The position numbers and the translations under genes were made by a program. From an uncultured Flavobacteriaceae bacterium (GTDB lineage Bacteria; Bacteroidota; Bacteroidia; Flavobacteriales; Flavobacteriaceae), in contig CAJJAZ010000004.1 of NCBI GenBank assembly GCA_905182295.1, forward strand, positions 1 through 64,000: a stretch of 64,000 nt of DNA, written 5' to 3'. Position 1 is the first letter of the stretch, and every line of letters starts with the position of its first letter. Under the pieces are notes generated by a model. It saw only the letters and a list, made by a program, of their open reading frames with translations. It did no database searches and was not told the DNA's origin. Below are positions 29,125 through 38,816 of the stretch, one piece after another.

Positions 29125-30603
29125 TTATTCTTTTACCCAGTTATTTGAGAAATCACAGTCTCTATTAGACTTACTTACACTAATGTAGGTGTCCTCAATG
29201 TGGGTTCCACGCCAATCATTAATTGCTTTTAATTGTTTTTCTGTTTTTGCGAGCTCTTGAATTTTCATATAATCTCTTGCAAAATCTGCCGTGTGCTCTT
29301 CATACCTATTAGAGATTTTTAATATTTTGTATTTGGTCTGACCCCCTCTTGGATCTGGCTCTTCTATGGGGAAAGATATTTCATTGTCCTTTAGGTTACT
29401 TACTTGTTTGTAGAGACTTGGATCCATTTTAGTTAATTCAAATCTCGAATCGTAATTGGTGGGATTTCTAAGTACACCGCCGTCAAACTTGGTCTCCTTT
29501 TCATCAGAGAAGTTCAAAGCTGCTTCTGCAAAAGTAAAAGCGCCTTCCTCAATCTTCTTCTTTATGTCTTTCAATTCATTAACAGCCTCTTTTACCGCAG
29601 CACTAGGCACTTCTGGCACCATTAAAATATGTCTCAAATCCAATTCTTGTCCTCTTATTTTTTCAATATAGATAATATGATATCCGAAGGGGCTTTCAAA
29701 TGGTTCTGAAATTTCACCTTCTTGCAAAGAAAAAGCAACATCCTTAAATTCTTTTACAAAAGGAGTTTCTCTACTCATCGGATAAAAACCGCCTTTAGAT
29801 TTTGATCCGGGGTCTTGAGAGTATAAAATAGCCTTAACCGAGAAACTAGCATTATTATCCTCCACATCTGCTTTTAACTCCTTGAGCTTGTCTATTACTT
29901 TCTGCTTCTCTTCCTCAGGAGCCTGAGGGGTTTTTACAATTTGAGAAATCTCTAATTCTGCACCGAACACAGGGCGTTCATCTTTAGGAATATCATTGAA
30001 AAATTGTCTTACTTCCTCGGGGGTAATTTCAATCTCCTCCACTACCTTAGTTTGCATCCTTTCAGAAAGCATTCTGAGTTTATTAATTTTATAGAGTTCT
30101 TGTCTAAAACTCTCTTCATCTTCTTTCTTATACACCTTAAGCACACGATCTAAAGAGCCTGCTTGTGATACCAATTGCTGTAACTGACGTTCCCCAATAG
30201 CGGCTATTTCGTCATCTGAAATAAGTACACTATCCTGAACTGCTTGGTGGGCAAAAAGGCGGTCTTCCATTAGTTTACCTAAAAGCTGACAACGATTCAC
30301 ATCTTGATCAGAAACTCCTTGACTTTTTAAATCTATCAGGGTTTTTTCAATATCAGACTCTAATATGACATAATCTCCTACTACAGCCGCGATACCATCC
30401 AACTTGATTCTTTTAAAGGCTTGCTTAACTTCAGAAGGTGCTAATAAATCCATTGACTTAGGCGGCTCTACCTGACTGTCTTGCACGGCTAAATTGTCCT
30501 GAGCCATTAAGGTCAATGAACTCATAAATAATAGCGTTGCACTAATAAAACGGTGGTGTTTAATTGTAAATTTCAAGTTCTTTATTTTTAATAGCTTCAT
30601 CAA
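29125..30603 (-). CDS. peptidylprolyl isomerase, SurA/PpiC type
   Basis: Two parvulin domains (GFYPMSRETPFVKEFKDVAFSLQEGEISEPFESPFGYHIIYIE; LDLRHILM). Confidence 0.88.
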   Translation of the reverse strand: MMKLLKIKNLKFTIKHHRFISATLLFMSSLTLMAQDNLAVQDSQVEPPKSMDLLAPSEVKQAFKRIKLDGIAAVVGDYVILESDIEKTLIDLKSQGVSDQDVNRCQLLGKLMEDRLFAHQAVQDSVLISDDEIAAIGERQLQQLVSQAGSLDRVLKVYKKEDEESFRQELYKINKLRMLSERMQTKVVEEIEITPEEVRQFFNDIPKDERPVFGAELEISQIVKTPQAPEEEKQKVIDKLKELKADVEDNNASFSVKAILYSQDPGSKSKGGFYPMSRETPFVKEFKDVAFSLQEGEISEPFESPFGYHIIYIEKIRGQELDLRHILMVPEVPSAAVKEAVNELKDIKKKIEEGAFTFAEAALNFSDEKETKFDGGVLRNPTNYDSRFELTKMDPSLYKQVSNLKDNEISFPIEEPDPRGGQTKYKILKISNRYEEHTADFARDYMKIQELAKTEKQLKAINDWRGTHIEDTYISVSKSNRDCDFSNNWVKE

Positions 30604-31432
30604 TTATATCTCTTTCTATTTGTCTCAGAAAATCTTGTTTCCTTCTAATTTTCAAAATTTGCTCCAAGGAGGACTTTACATAACTTAAAGGGGCTATGTC
30701 ATTCACCTCTAACACTTCTTGGACTTGACCCAAATATACCCCTAATGAATCCTGTAATTGAAAAAATTGTGATTTTTTTAAATATATTTCTTCATTATCA
30801 AACGCCAAAGGACCTATTTCCTTTACTATTCTATTCAAAGGCACCCAAATAGAGTCGTTTAAATTCAGTTTATTAAACTGGATGCTGATAGAATCTAAAT
30901 ATCGAATATCAACTTGCTCAAAAGTTTTTAACTTTTGAGCAATCAAAGCAATATCACTGTAATTTCTCGGAAGGCTAACAAACCTCAAACGAACTAATTT
31001 TTCTTTCACCAAAAAATTTTGCTGCTCATTGGCATAAAACGCTGCCAACTCATCAGAACCAATCACAGTATCTGATCTAGAATTAACCAATGCCTCTTTA
31101 TAAGCCAATGTATATAAGTCACTTTTATAATTAGACACCAAACGATCAAAGGATTCCATCTTAGAAACGGGCAAATTAATGAGTGATTTCTGTATGAGCA
31201 ATTCTTTTGCAGCCCATTGATTGATATAATCATTGACTATTGCTACTGAATCTTGGGGACTAGCATTCTGATACAAATAGGTTGGAATGTCTTCTAAAAG
31301 CAAGTATTGGTCACCCAACTTAGCTACAACATTCTCTTGAATATCTGAACGTAAAAAAGACTCACAAGACTGCAGGCAAAAAAGCAGGCCCATTAAGCCA
31401 AAAGATATACTCAAAATTTTCCTGTTCTTCAT
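30560..31432 (-). CDS. PpiC-like lipoprotein/chaperone
   Basis: Lipobox (LQSC), SurA-N-like helices, directly upstream of and overlapping the SurA-like gene. Confidence 0.7.
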   Translation of the reverse strand: MKNRKILSISFGLMGLLFCLQSCESFLRSDIQENVVAKLGDQYLLLEDIPTYLYQNASPQDSVAIVNDYINQWAAKELLIQKSLINLPVSKMESFDRLVSNYKSDLYTLAYKEALVNSRSDTVIGSDELAAFYANEQQNFLVKEKLVRLRFVSLPRNYSDIALIAQKLKTFEQVDIRYLDSISIQFNKLNLNDSIWVPLNRIVKEIGPLAFDNEEIYLKKSQFFQLQDSLGVYLGQVQEVLEVNDIAPLSYVKSSLEQILKIRRKQDFLRQIERDIIDEAIKNKELEIYN

Positions 31433-31516
31433 CTTGCAAAAATAAAAAATAAGCTGGTCTAAGACTTGTTTATCAACCTAAAATTAGGTTAATTTATGAC
31501 TTAGATCGATAATTAT

Positions 31517-31753
31517 ATGGAAGAAAAAATAAAATTAATTTGGGATTTCAGAGGCCCAAATGGCGCGCCAACTGCAGCACATCATAAAATTCATCTAAAG
31601 GAATTTTGTGAAAAAGAAAATTACTTAGAATTGGAAATGGGCACTTCCCTTGTTTCTGAAATGCACAGCACGGCATATGTTGTGGTTCCAAAAGACCTCA
31701 TGATTGTGTTTAGAGACGCGCTTAGGCCACATAGGGGAGAGAAAACATCTTAA
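31517..31753 (+). CDS. small conserved-looking protein (78 aa), unknown function
   Basis: Complete ORF with good codon usage, IKLIWDFRGPNGAPTAAHHKIHLKEF. Confidence 0.65.
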   Translation: MEEKIKLIWDFRGPNGAPTAAHHKIHLKEFCEKENYLELEMGTSLVSEMHSTAYVVVPKDLMIVFRDALRPHRGEKTS

Positions 31754-31908
31754 CAATAGCCCATGAAATCTCTTTTAAACAAAACAGTTGGTCATTTTAA
31801 TATCATTGTTTTAACTGCCATAACTATGGTGCTTTTTAGCTGCGGTAGCCATCCTAAAGACTCACCCAAACACCACATGGAAATACGTCCAATTTTGAGA
31901 CTGCCAAC

Positions 31909-33231
31909 CTATTTTTTTAGGGGTGGAACACCCTGTGGAACACCGTATAAATCAAAATCTCCCGCTTCTGTGATTTCCACAGAAACAAACTCGCCTACTT
32001 TTAAGTAATACGCACTGGCTTCTATAAGCACTTCATTATCTACGTCCGGTGAATCTGCCTCAGTCCTACCCACAAAATAATTGCCTTCTTTCCTATCTAT
32101 AATACATTGAAAGCAGCGGCCTACTTTTTCTTGGTTTAACTCCCATGAAATCTGGGCTTGAATATCCATAATTTCAGCAGCCCTAGCCTCTTTAATTTCC
32201 TGAGGAACATTGTCTTCTAAAGCATAAGCGTGGGTGTCTTCCTCATGGCTGTAGGTAAAACAGCCCAAACGATCAAAACGGGTGTCTGTAACCCACTGTT
32301 TAAGGGTTTGAAAATCTTCTTCCGTTTCTCCAGGGTACCCCACAATAAGCGTGGTTCTAATCGCCATTCCTGGAACCCTAGATCTAAATTCAGCAATCAG
32401 CGCATCTGTTTTAGCCTTGGTCGTTCCCCTTCTCATACTTTTGAGAATTGGATCCGAAATGTGCTGCAAAGGAATGTCTATATAATTACAAATTTTAGGC
32501 TCCTTTTTCATGAGATCTAAGACCTCTAATGGAAAGCCGGTTGGAAAGGCATAATGTAATCTAATCCAAGAAATACCGTCTACCTTTACGAGTGCCTCAA
32601 GCAATTCTGCCAAGGCCCTTTTCTTGTATAAGTCTAGTCCGTAATACGTTAGATCTTGAGCGATCAAAATAAGCTCCTTAACCCCTTTCGCTGCTAAAGA
32701 CTCCGCTTGAACCACTAAGTCTTCTATAGGGGTACTCTTGTGCTTCCCCCGCATGAGTGGAATAGCACAGAAAGAACAGGGTCTGTCACAACCTTCTGCA
32801 ATTTTCATGTACGCATAATTCTTAGGGGTGGTCGTAATTCGCTCCCCAATAAGCTCGTGCTTATAATCCGCTTCTAAAGCTTTTAATAAATTAGGTAGTT
32901 CTGTAGTACCAAAATAAGCATCTACATTTGGAATTTCCTTTTGTAAGTCTGGCTTGTATCTCTCGCTCAAACAACCTGTCACAAAAACTTTATCTACTTC
33001 TCCTGCCTCTTTTTGAGCCACATAGGAAAGAATTGTATTGATGCTTTCTTCTTTAGCATTAGCGATAAAACCACAGGTATTTATGACCACAATATTCCCC
33101 TCCTTTTCATGAGCCACTTCTTTATTATTGGCTTTCAATTGCCCCATAAGTACTTCAGAGTCATAAATATTCTTAGAACATCCTAGGGTAACTACATTAA
33201 TTTTATTGGTCTTAATAGACTTTGTGCGCAT
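31909..33231 (-). CDS. rimO: ribosomal protein S12 methylthiotransferase
   Basis: VTLGCSKNIYDSEVLMGQL, radical SAM AEGCDRPCSFCAIP, C-terminal TRAM domain. Confidence 0.96.
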   Translation of the reverse strand: MRTKSIKTNKINVVTLGCSKNIYDSEVLMGQLKANNKEVAHEKEGNIVVINTCGFIANAKEESINTILSYVAQKEAGEVDKVFVTGCLSERYKPDLQKEIPNVDAYFGTTELPNLLKALEADYKHELIGERITTTPKNYAYMKIAEGCDRPCSFCAIPLMRGKHKSTPIEDLVVQAESLAAKGVKELILIAQDLTYYGLDLYKKRALAELLEALVKVDGISWIRLHYAFPTGFPLEVLDLMKKEPKICNYIDIPLQHISDPILKSMRRGTTKAKTDALIAEFRSRVPGMAIRTTLIVGYPGETEEDFQTLKQWVTDTRFDRLGCFTYSHEEDTHAYALEDNVPQEIKEARAAEIMDIQAQISWELNQEKVGRCFQCIIDRKEGNYFVGRTEADSPDVDNEVLIEASAYYLKVGEFVSVEITEAGDFDLYGVPQGVPPLKK

Positions 33232-33247
33232 ATTGAGAAATAAAAAG

Positions 33248-34207
33248 TTAACTTCTATTGAAGAAGGAATCTACAAATTCATATTTATTAAATACTTGGA
33301 GGTCTTGAATGGCTTCCCCCACGCCAATATATTTAACAGGTATTTGCAATTGATCCGAAATTCCAATCACCACACCGCCTTTAGCGGTACCATCTAGCTT
33401 TGTAATTGCCAAAGAAGTCACCGCTGTAGCTTTAGTGAACTGCTGCGCTTGCTGAAAAGCATTTTGACCAGTAGATCCATCTAAAACCAATAAAACCTCA
33501 TGAGGGGCGCCAGGAATGACTTTGTCCATAACCCGCTTGACCTTAGCCAACTCATTCATTAGGTTTATTTTATTGTGCAGTCGTCCTGCTGTGTCAATAA
33601 TAACGACATCGGCATTTTGCGCCAAACCAGCACTCAAGGCGTCAAAAGCTACTGAAGCGGGATCACTACCCATCTGCTGCTTAATGATAGGCACCCCTAC
33701 TCGGTCTGCCCAAACCACCAGCTGGTCAATAGCAGCCGCTCTAAATGTATCTGCAGCACCCAGCACAACTTTCAGCCCTTTTGCATTAAATTGGTGCGCC
33801 AACTTACCAATGGTAGTCGTTTTACCTGCTCCATTTACCCCTACCACCATAATGACGTGAGGATAATTACTTTGAGGTACACCAAAATCTTCCGCCTCTC
33901 CATGATCGGTCTCAGACAACAGGCCTGCTATTTCTTCTTTTAGAATTTGATTGAGTTCTTCCAAACCAACATATTTGTCTGATTTTACCCGAGCCTCAAT
34001 TCTATCGATAATTTTTAATGTGGTGTCTACCCCTACATCTGAACTGACCAAAACCTCCTCTAAATGATCTAGCGTTTCTGCGTCTACGGTAGTTTTACCA
34101 ACGACGACCTTCTCTAATTTATAGAGAAAAGAAGATTTGGTTTTTTCTAAACCTTTGTCCAAGGTCTCTTTTTTGTCTGAAGAGAAAATTTTCTTAAAAA
34201 AACTCAT
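33248..34207 (-). CDS. ftsY: signal recognition particle receptor FtsY
   Basis: GVNGAGKTTTIGKLAHQF, ADTFRAAAIDQL, DTAGRLHNK, TKLDGTAKGG. Confidence 0.96.
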   Translation of the reverse strand: MSFFKKIFSSDKKETLDKGLEKTKSSFLYKLEKVVVGKTTVDAETLDHLEEVLVSSDVGVDTTLKIIDRIEARVKSDKYVGLEELNQILKEEIAGLLSETDHGEAEDFGVPQSNYPHVIMVVGVNGAGKTTTIGKLAHQFNAKGLKVVLGAADTFRAAAIDQLVVWADRVGVPIIKQQMGSDPASVAFDALSAGLAQNADVVIIDTAGRLHNKINLMNELAKVKRVMDKVIPGAPHEVLLVLDGSTGQNAFQQAQQFTKATAVTSLAITKLDGTAKGGVVIGISDQLQIPVKYIGVGEAIQDLQVFNKYEFVDSFFNRS

Positions 34208-34240
34208 TTGGTTTGTTCTGGTGGGTAAAGATATAAAACA

Positions 34241-34273
34241 AAAAAGCTACTCTCTAATAGAAAGTAGCTTTTA
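34241..34273 (-). terminator. terminator after the DUF4295 gene
   Basis: AAAAGCTAC/GTAGCTTTT hairpin between DUF4295 and ftsY. Confidence 0.65.
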
Positions 34274-34291
34274 GTATGCGCTAAAATGCGA

Positions 34292-34444
34292 TTATTTCTT
34301 AGACAACCATTGGTCTACTAATTCAGGAGCCATAACAGACTCTGCAAAAGTATAGGCGCCGCTCTTTGGAGAACGAACCATTTTGATAGCTTTGGTTAAT
34401 CTTTTCGAACTTGTCTGTAGGGATGCTACTGTCTTCTTTGCCAT
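34292..34444 (-). CDS. DUF4295 family protein (50 aa)
   Basis: Below the ORF-track cutoff; hand-translated MAKKTVASLQTSSKRLTKAIKMVRSPKSGAYTFAESVMAPELVDQWLSKK, adjacent to rpmG-rpmB. Confidence 0.9.
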   Translation of the reverse strand: MAKKTVASLQTSSKRLTKAIKMVRSPKSGAYTFAESVMAPELVDQWLSKK

Positions 34445-34450
34445 GGCTTA

Positions 34451-34633
34451 TTATTTTATTTCTTTATGAACAGTCATGCGCTTTAGAATTGGATTAAATT
34501 TCTTAATCTCCATTCTGTCTGGCGTGTTCTTTTTATTTTTTGTTGTAATGTATCTAGAAGTTCCAGCAACACCAGATTCTTTGTGCTCTGTACATTCTAA
34601 AATAACCTGAATTCTATTGCCTTTCTTAGCCAT
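34451..34633 (-). CDS. rpmG: 50S ribosomal protein L33 (bL33)
   Basis: [38 protein letters not shown]. Confidence 0.95.
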   Translation of the reverse strand: MAKKGNRIQVILECTEHKESGVAGTSRYITTKNKKNTPDRMEIKKFNPILKRMTVHKEIK

Positions 34634-34654
34634 CTTAATTATTCTTTATTAGGA

Positions 34655-34894
34655 TTACTTAACCAATCCGTTTTTTTTACCTGCTTCTTTTAAAACTGCA
34701 GATATTCCTTTTTTGTTAATGCTCTTTAGAGCTCTAGTAGAAACCTTTAGAGTGATCCAACGATCCTCTTCAGGAATGTAGAAACGCTTTTTAGAAAGGT
34801 TTACTTCAAACCTTCTTTTGGTCTTATTGATGGAGAAGGAAACATTGTTCCCAACCATAGCCTTCTTTCCAGTAATTTCACAAACTTTAGACAT
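34655..34894 (-). CDS. rpmB: 50S ribosomal protein L28 (bL28)
   Basis: MSKVCEITGKKAMVGNNVSFSINKTKRRFEVNL. Confidence 0.95.
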   Translation of the reverse strand: MSKVCEITGKKAMVGNNVSFSINKTKRRFEVNLSKKRFYIPEEDRWITLKVSTRALKSINKKGISAVLKEAGKKNGLVK

Positions 34895-34967
34895 TTCGCT
34901 TCTTTATGAGTTATTTTAAACAGGCTGCAAATTTATATCTTTTTTATCTCTCTTACAAAAATCTTTT

Positions 34968-36215
34968 TTAGAATTTTATAATTTCTTTTTGTAAAAGCGC
35001 TAAAGCCTTGTTAACAGTCTTCTGCACAATGCGTTCCCGGTGGTTACCCATAGAGAAAATTTCTGAATATACGCCTTTAGGATGGGCAATCGCTATACAA
35101 ACTGTTCCTACAGCTGCCTCTGAATCCCCTTTGGTCGGTCCTGCGTTCCCTGTAGTGGCTACGGCAAAATCAGAATCCATCAGTTTTTGAACACCCAGTG
35201 CCATAGCTGAAGCCACCTCTTTACTCACCACAGAGTACTGCTTAATAAGTGACTCACTAACCCCTAGAATACCTGTCTTCTGAACCGTTTCATAAGCCAC
35301 AACAGCACCTTTAAAATAAGCAGACGCTCCAGGAATAGCCGTAAAAGCTGCCGCTAATTTTCCTCCAGTGCAACTCTCTGCTATAGCCAAAGTCATGTGC
35401 TTTTGAGTGAGTGTTTTTGACACCACCTCTTCTAAAAGATCTGCTGTTTCTATACCATACACAATATCTCCTAGCAATAGCATGAGCACCAAAACTTGGT
35501 CATTGACTTCTTTTTCTACAATTTCTCTATCTGGGCCTACGGCCGACAACCTCAAGCGCACCTTTCCCAAGCTAGGTAAATAAGCCAGCTTAATATGGGG
35601 TGGTAAGGCGTCTGCCCATGCAGAGATATTTTCTGCTATAGCAGATTCTCCTACCCCATAGGTTTGTATGGTCTTATGAATAATATGGGGTCTTTTGAAG
35701 TCGGAAACTATTTTTGGAAGAACCGATTCAGACATGATGGCTTTCATCTCAAAGGGAACACCTGGCATAAAAACAAAAACAGTCTGTCCTTTTTGCATCC
35801 ACATTCCTGGCGCAGTACCATAATTGTTTTTTAAAGGAATGGCTTTAGACGGAAGCAAAGCTTGGGTGAGATTACTGGCGTTCATTTTGGTAGAAATATA
35901 CTTTTCAAAAAGCATTTTAATATGGGCCAGTACAATAGGGCTTTCTACCAAGTGGTCGTCAAAATAAGTGCATAATGTTGCCTTTGTAATGTCGTCTTTT
36001 GTGGGGCCTAGTCCGCCTGTAATAAGCACCAAATCTACTTTATTTTGCGCGCCCACCAAAGCAGTTAAAATAGCGGCTGTCTGGTCTTGAATACTGAGCA
36101 TTTCTACTACACTTACTCCAATTTTATTGAGCTCTTGCGCCATATAGGTGGCGTTGGTGTCTACAATTTGACCAATGAGAATTTCATCTCCAATGGTAAT
36201 TATTTTTGCATTCAT
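34968..36215 (-). CDS. cinA: competence/damage-inducible protein CinA
   Basis: AKIITIGDEILIGQIVDTNATYMAQEL; TGGLGPTKDDITK; AESCTGGKLAAAFTAIPGAS. Confidence 0.94.
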   Translation of the reverse strand: MNAKIITIGDEILIGQIVDTNATYMAQELNKIGVSVVEMLSIQDQTAAILTALVGAQNKVDLVLITGGLGPTKDDITKATLCTYFDDHLVESPIVLAHIKMLFEKYISTKMNASNLTQALLPSKAIPLKNNYGTAPGMWMQKGQTVFVFMPGVPFEMKAIMSESVLPKIVSDFKRPHIIHKTIQTYGVGESAIAENISAWADALPPHIKLAYLPSLGKVRLRLSAVGPDREIVEKEVNDQVLVLMLLLGDIVYGIETADLLEEVVSKTLTQKHMTLAIAESCTGGKLAAAFTAIPGASAYFKGAVVAYETVQKTGILGVSESLIKQYSVVSKEVASAMALGVQKLMDSDFAVATTGNAGPTKGDSEAAVGTVCIAIAHPKGVYSEIFSMGNHRERIVQKTVNKALALLQKEIIKF

Positions 36216-36553
36216 ACTAACGAAAAATCAGTTTTTAATATTTCCACCACTTCAGCGACTGAAGCCTGAAGGTCGTTTAATTGTTTCGTTAAAATAGCCA
36301 CAGGTACTGGTGTCAATCTATTCTTTTCAATGCTTACACATAGCTCCGTTGCCTTATCCAAACCAAGCAAAATTAAATTAGGCTTTATTTTATGGGCCAA
36401 TTTTGATGTTTCTAACAGTTCATCTGCTTTAAAAGCATCTTGCATTTTCTGAATATCTGCAGTAACCTCTAAGATAAAAACCTTCAGTACTTTCTCAATG
36501 AAGTCCTTATCCCCTTCTGCTAAAGCTTCCAATCTAGTCAAGTCGTACTTCAT
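36212..36553 (-). CDS. HPt domain protein
   Basis: Four-helix Hpt with SKLAHKIKPNLILLG; 4-nt overlap with cinA. Confidence 0.82.
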   Translation of the reverse strand: MKYDLTRLEALAEGDKDFIEKVLKVFILEVTADIQKMQDAFKADELLETSKLAHKIKPNLILLGLDKATELCVSIEKNRLTPVPVAILTKQLNDLQASVAEVVEILKTDFSLV

Positions 36554-36573
36554 ATCTTGTGAATTATTTGTAT

Positions 36574-37185
36574 TTACTTAACGTCAATTTTAAACATAGA
36601 TTGTCCTTCTAAAAAACCTTCTAAGGAATCTCCCGCTTGAATAGCCCCAACACCTGCAGGGGTGCCCGTAAATATAATATCGCCCTTTTTAAGGGTAAAG
36701 AAAATTGAAACATAAGACAGCAGCTCCTTAATAGACCATAACATCTCTTTTGTATTACTCTGTTGTACCGTTTTTCCATTTTGCTGAAGTGAAAAAGCAA
36801 GACTGTCAAGCGCAGGAAGGTCTTTAGTAGACACCCAATCACCCATCACAGCAGAGCCGTCAAATCCCTTGCACTTCTCCCAAGGCAGGCCTTTAGACTT
36901 GAGTTCCTCTTGGAGGTCTCTTGCAGTAAAATCAATGCCAAGACCTACCTCATCGAAATACAAATGAGCAAATTCCGGATTGATGTGTTTTCCTACTTTT
37001 TTAATTTTTACCAAAACCTCTACCTCATAATGAATGTCTGAGGAAAAATCTGGTATATAAAAATCCTGCTCTTTAGGCAACACAGCAGAATCTGGCTTTA
37101 TAAACACTACTGGATCTTTTGGTCTTTGGTTGGAAAGTTCAGAAATATGGTCTTGATAATTGCGACCAATACATATCATCTTCAT
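36574..37185 (-). CDS. fumarylacetoacetate hydrolase family protein
   Basis: ICIGRNYQDHISEL, YEVEVLVKI, GDIIFTGTPAGVG. Confidence 0.92.
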   Translation of the reverse strand: MKMICIGRNYQDHISELSNQRPKDPVVFIKPDSAVLPKEQDFYIPDFSSDIHYEVEVLVKIKKVGKHINPEFAHLYFDEVGLGIDFTARDLQEELKSKGLPWEKCKGFDGSAVMGDWVSTKDLPALDSLAFSLQQNGKTVQQSNTKEMLWSIKELLSYVSIFFTLKKGDIIFTGTPAGVGAIQAGDSLEGFLEGQSMFKIDVK

Positions 37186-37195
37186 ATTATGTTAT

Positions 37196-37984
37196 TTACA
37201 GAGCGTTATTTAAACCCGAAACCCTTATTTGAGTCAGTACTTTTTTAGTGTATAAAGGAAAATCTGCCTGCATAATCCAACCGTAATAGCCAGGTTCAGC
37301 TTCTAAAACATCAACCACTTTTTTAAATTTATGTTTGCCAAAAGAAAATACGGCTTCTCCATTTTTATCTTCCACAATAAATCCTGCAAAATCCAAAGAC
37401 TTCTTTCTGCTAGAAAACTCAGAAAGCCATTTCACTTCATTCTCTAAGGAATCATAGCGATCTAATTGTGCAAGTAATACTTCATAAGTAGCCAATGTAT
37501 CTGCGGCGGCGGCATGTGCGTTCTCCAATTTTTTTTGGCAATAAAACTGATAAGCAGCCCCTAGTGTTCTCTTCTCCATCTTGTGAAAAATAGTTTGTAC
37601 ATCTACAGAAACCCTATTCTTCATATCAAAGTCTATTCCTGCCCTCAACATCTCCTCTGCCAGCAAAGGGATGTCGAACCTATCGGAGTTAAAGCCCCCT
37701 AAATCAGCATCTTTAATTAGGGCGTATACCTGATGCGCAAGGGCCTTAAAATTGGGTTCATTCGCTACTTTCTCGTCTGTAATACCATGTACCGCAATAA
37801 CCTCTTTAGGAATGGGCATCTCAGGATTAACCAACCATGTTTTACTTTCTTTATTTCCATTAGGAAATACTTTAAGCACTGCAATTTCTACAATCCTATC
37901 TTTGGCTACATTGATTCCTGTAGTCTCAAGATCAAAAAAACAAATGGGTCTGTGTAGCTTAAGTTGTGTCTTTTCCATACCCAA
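37196..37984 (-). CDS. 3'-5' exonuclease (DnaQ/epsilon-like)
   Basis: CFFDLETTGINVAKDRIVEIAVLKV; NAHAAAADTLATYEVL. Confidence 0.92.
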   Translation of the reverse strand: MGMEKTQLKLHRPICFFDLETTGINVAKDRIVEIAVLKVFPNGNKESKTWLVNPEMPIPKEVIAVHGITDEKVANEPNFKALAHQVYALIKDADLGGFNSDRFDIPLLAEEMLRAGIDFDMKNRVSVDVQTIFHKMEKRTLGAAYQFYCQKKLENAHAAAADTLATYEVLLAQLDRYDSLENEVKWLSEFSSRKKSLDFAGFIVEDKNGEAVFSFGKHKFKKVVDVLEAEPGYYGWIMQADFPLYTKKVLTQIRVSGLNNAL

Positions 37985-38027
37985 AGATAAGATATACAGC
38001 TACTACCTCCTAACCCTCTTGAGCGCT

Positions 38028-38816
38028 TTATTTGGTATTTGAAAACAACCATGGAAATAATCCAGGTTCTTTAAAAGCCAGGTCCCAGCTGTTATGCCCA
38101 ACTCCTTCATAAAGGGTATAGCGAACATCAAAGCTGCGTTTTTTAAATTTCTTAACCATTTGAGTAGAAAAACTTGCAGGGACTACAGGATCTGCATTGC
38201 CGTGAAACACCCACCATGAAGGCCTTTTGTATTTTCTTGTATTTTTGGGTGCTGCACCGCCACATATAGGGAATGCGGCCGCAAACAACTTAGGATTACG
38301 CTTGACCAATTCAAAGGTTCCCATACCTCCCATGGAAAGGCCTCCCACATACAAGCGATTTTTATCTAAGGAATAATTTTGAAGCACTTCTTCTAAAAGA
38401 CCCTCTAATAAAAGCATTGCCTTTGTTGGAGCCCCTTTTTTGTAAAAGCTAAAATCTGGCAAACCAACTTGAGCCACTTCTTTTTTTACATTGCTCCAAT
38501 AATCTCCCGCCGCACATTGAGGCATGAGAACAATGGCTGGATATTTTTTCCTAAAAGAGTCGGCAGTAAAAAGAGACGCTCCATGGGTTAATTGACTTTC
38601 ATTATCTGCACCCCTTTCACCAGCACCATGCAAAAACAACAGTAATGGATAGGATTTAGAAGCGTCGTAAGCTTCTGGCAACAAGATGCCATAGGGCATT
38701 TGATCTGCACCCATCTGAAAAGTCTTCTTTTTAAATGAAGTCGCTTGAACAGCACTTTGCGCCAACATAAAGCCCAGGGATAAAAACGAAAATATAACAG
38801 TCAATAAAGTTTTCAT
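38028..38816 (-). CDS. alpha/beta hydrolase, PHB-depolymerase/prolyl-oligopeptidase-like
   Basis: LLLFLHGAGERG, GGLSMGGMGTFEL nucleophile elbow, GVGHNSWD. Confidence 0.85.
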   Translation of the reverse strand: MKTLLTVIFSFLSLGFMLAQSAVQATSFKKKTFQMGADQMPYGILLPEAYDASKSYPLLLFLHGAGERGADNESQLTHGASLFTADSFRKKYPAIVLMPQCAAGDYWSNVKKEVAQVGLPDFSFYKKGAPTKAMLLLEGLLEEVLQNYSLDKNRLYVGGLSMGGMGTFELVKRNPKLFAAAFPICGGAAPKNTRKYKRPSWWVFHGNADPVVPASFSTQMVKKFKKRSFDVRYTLYEGVGHNSWDLAFKEPGLFPWLFSNTK

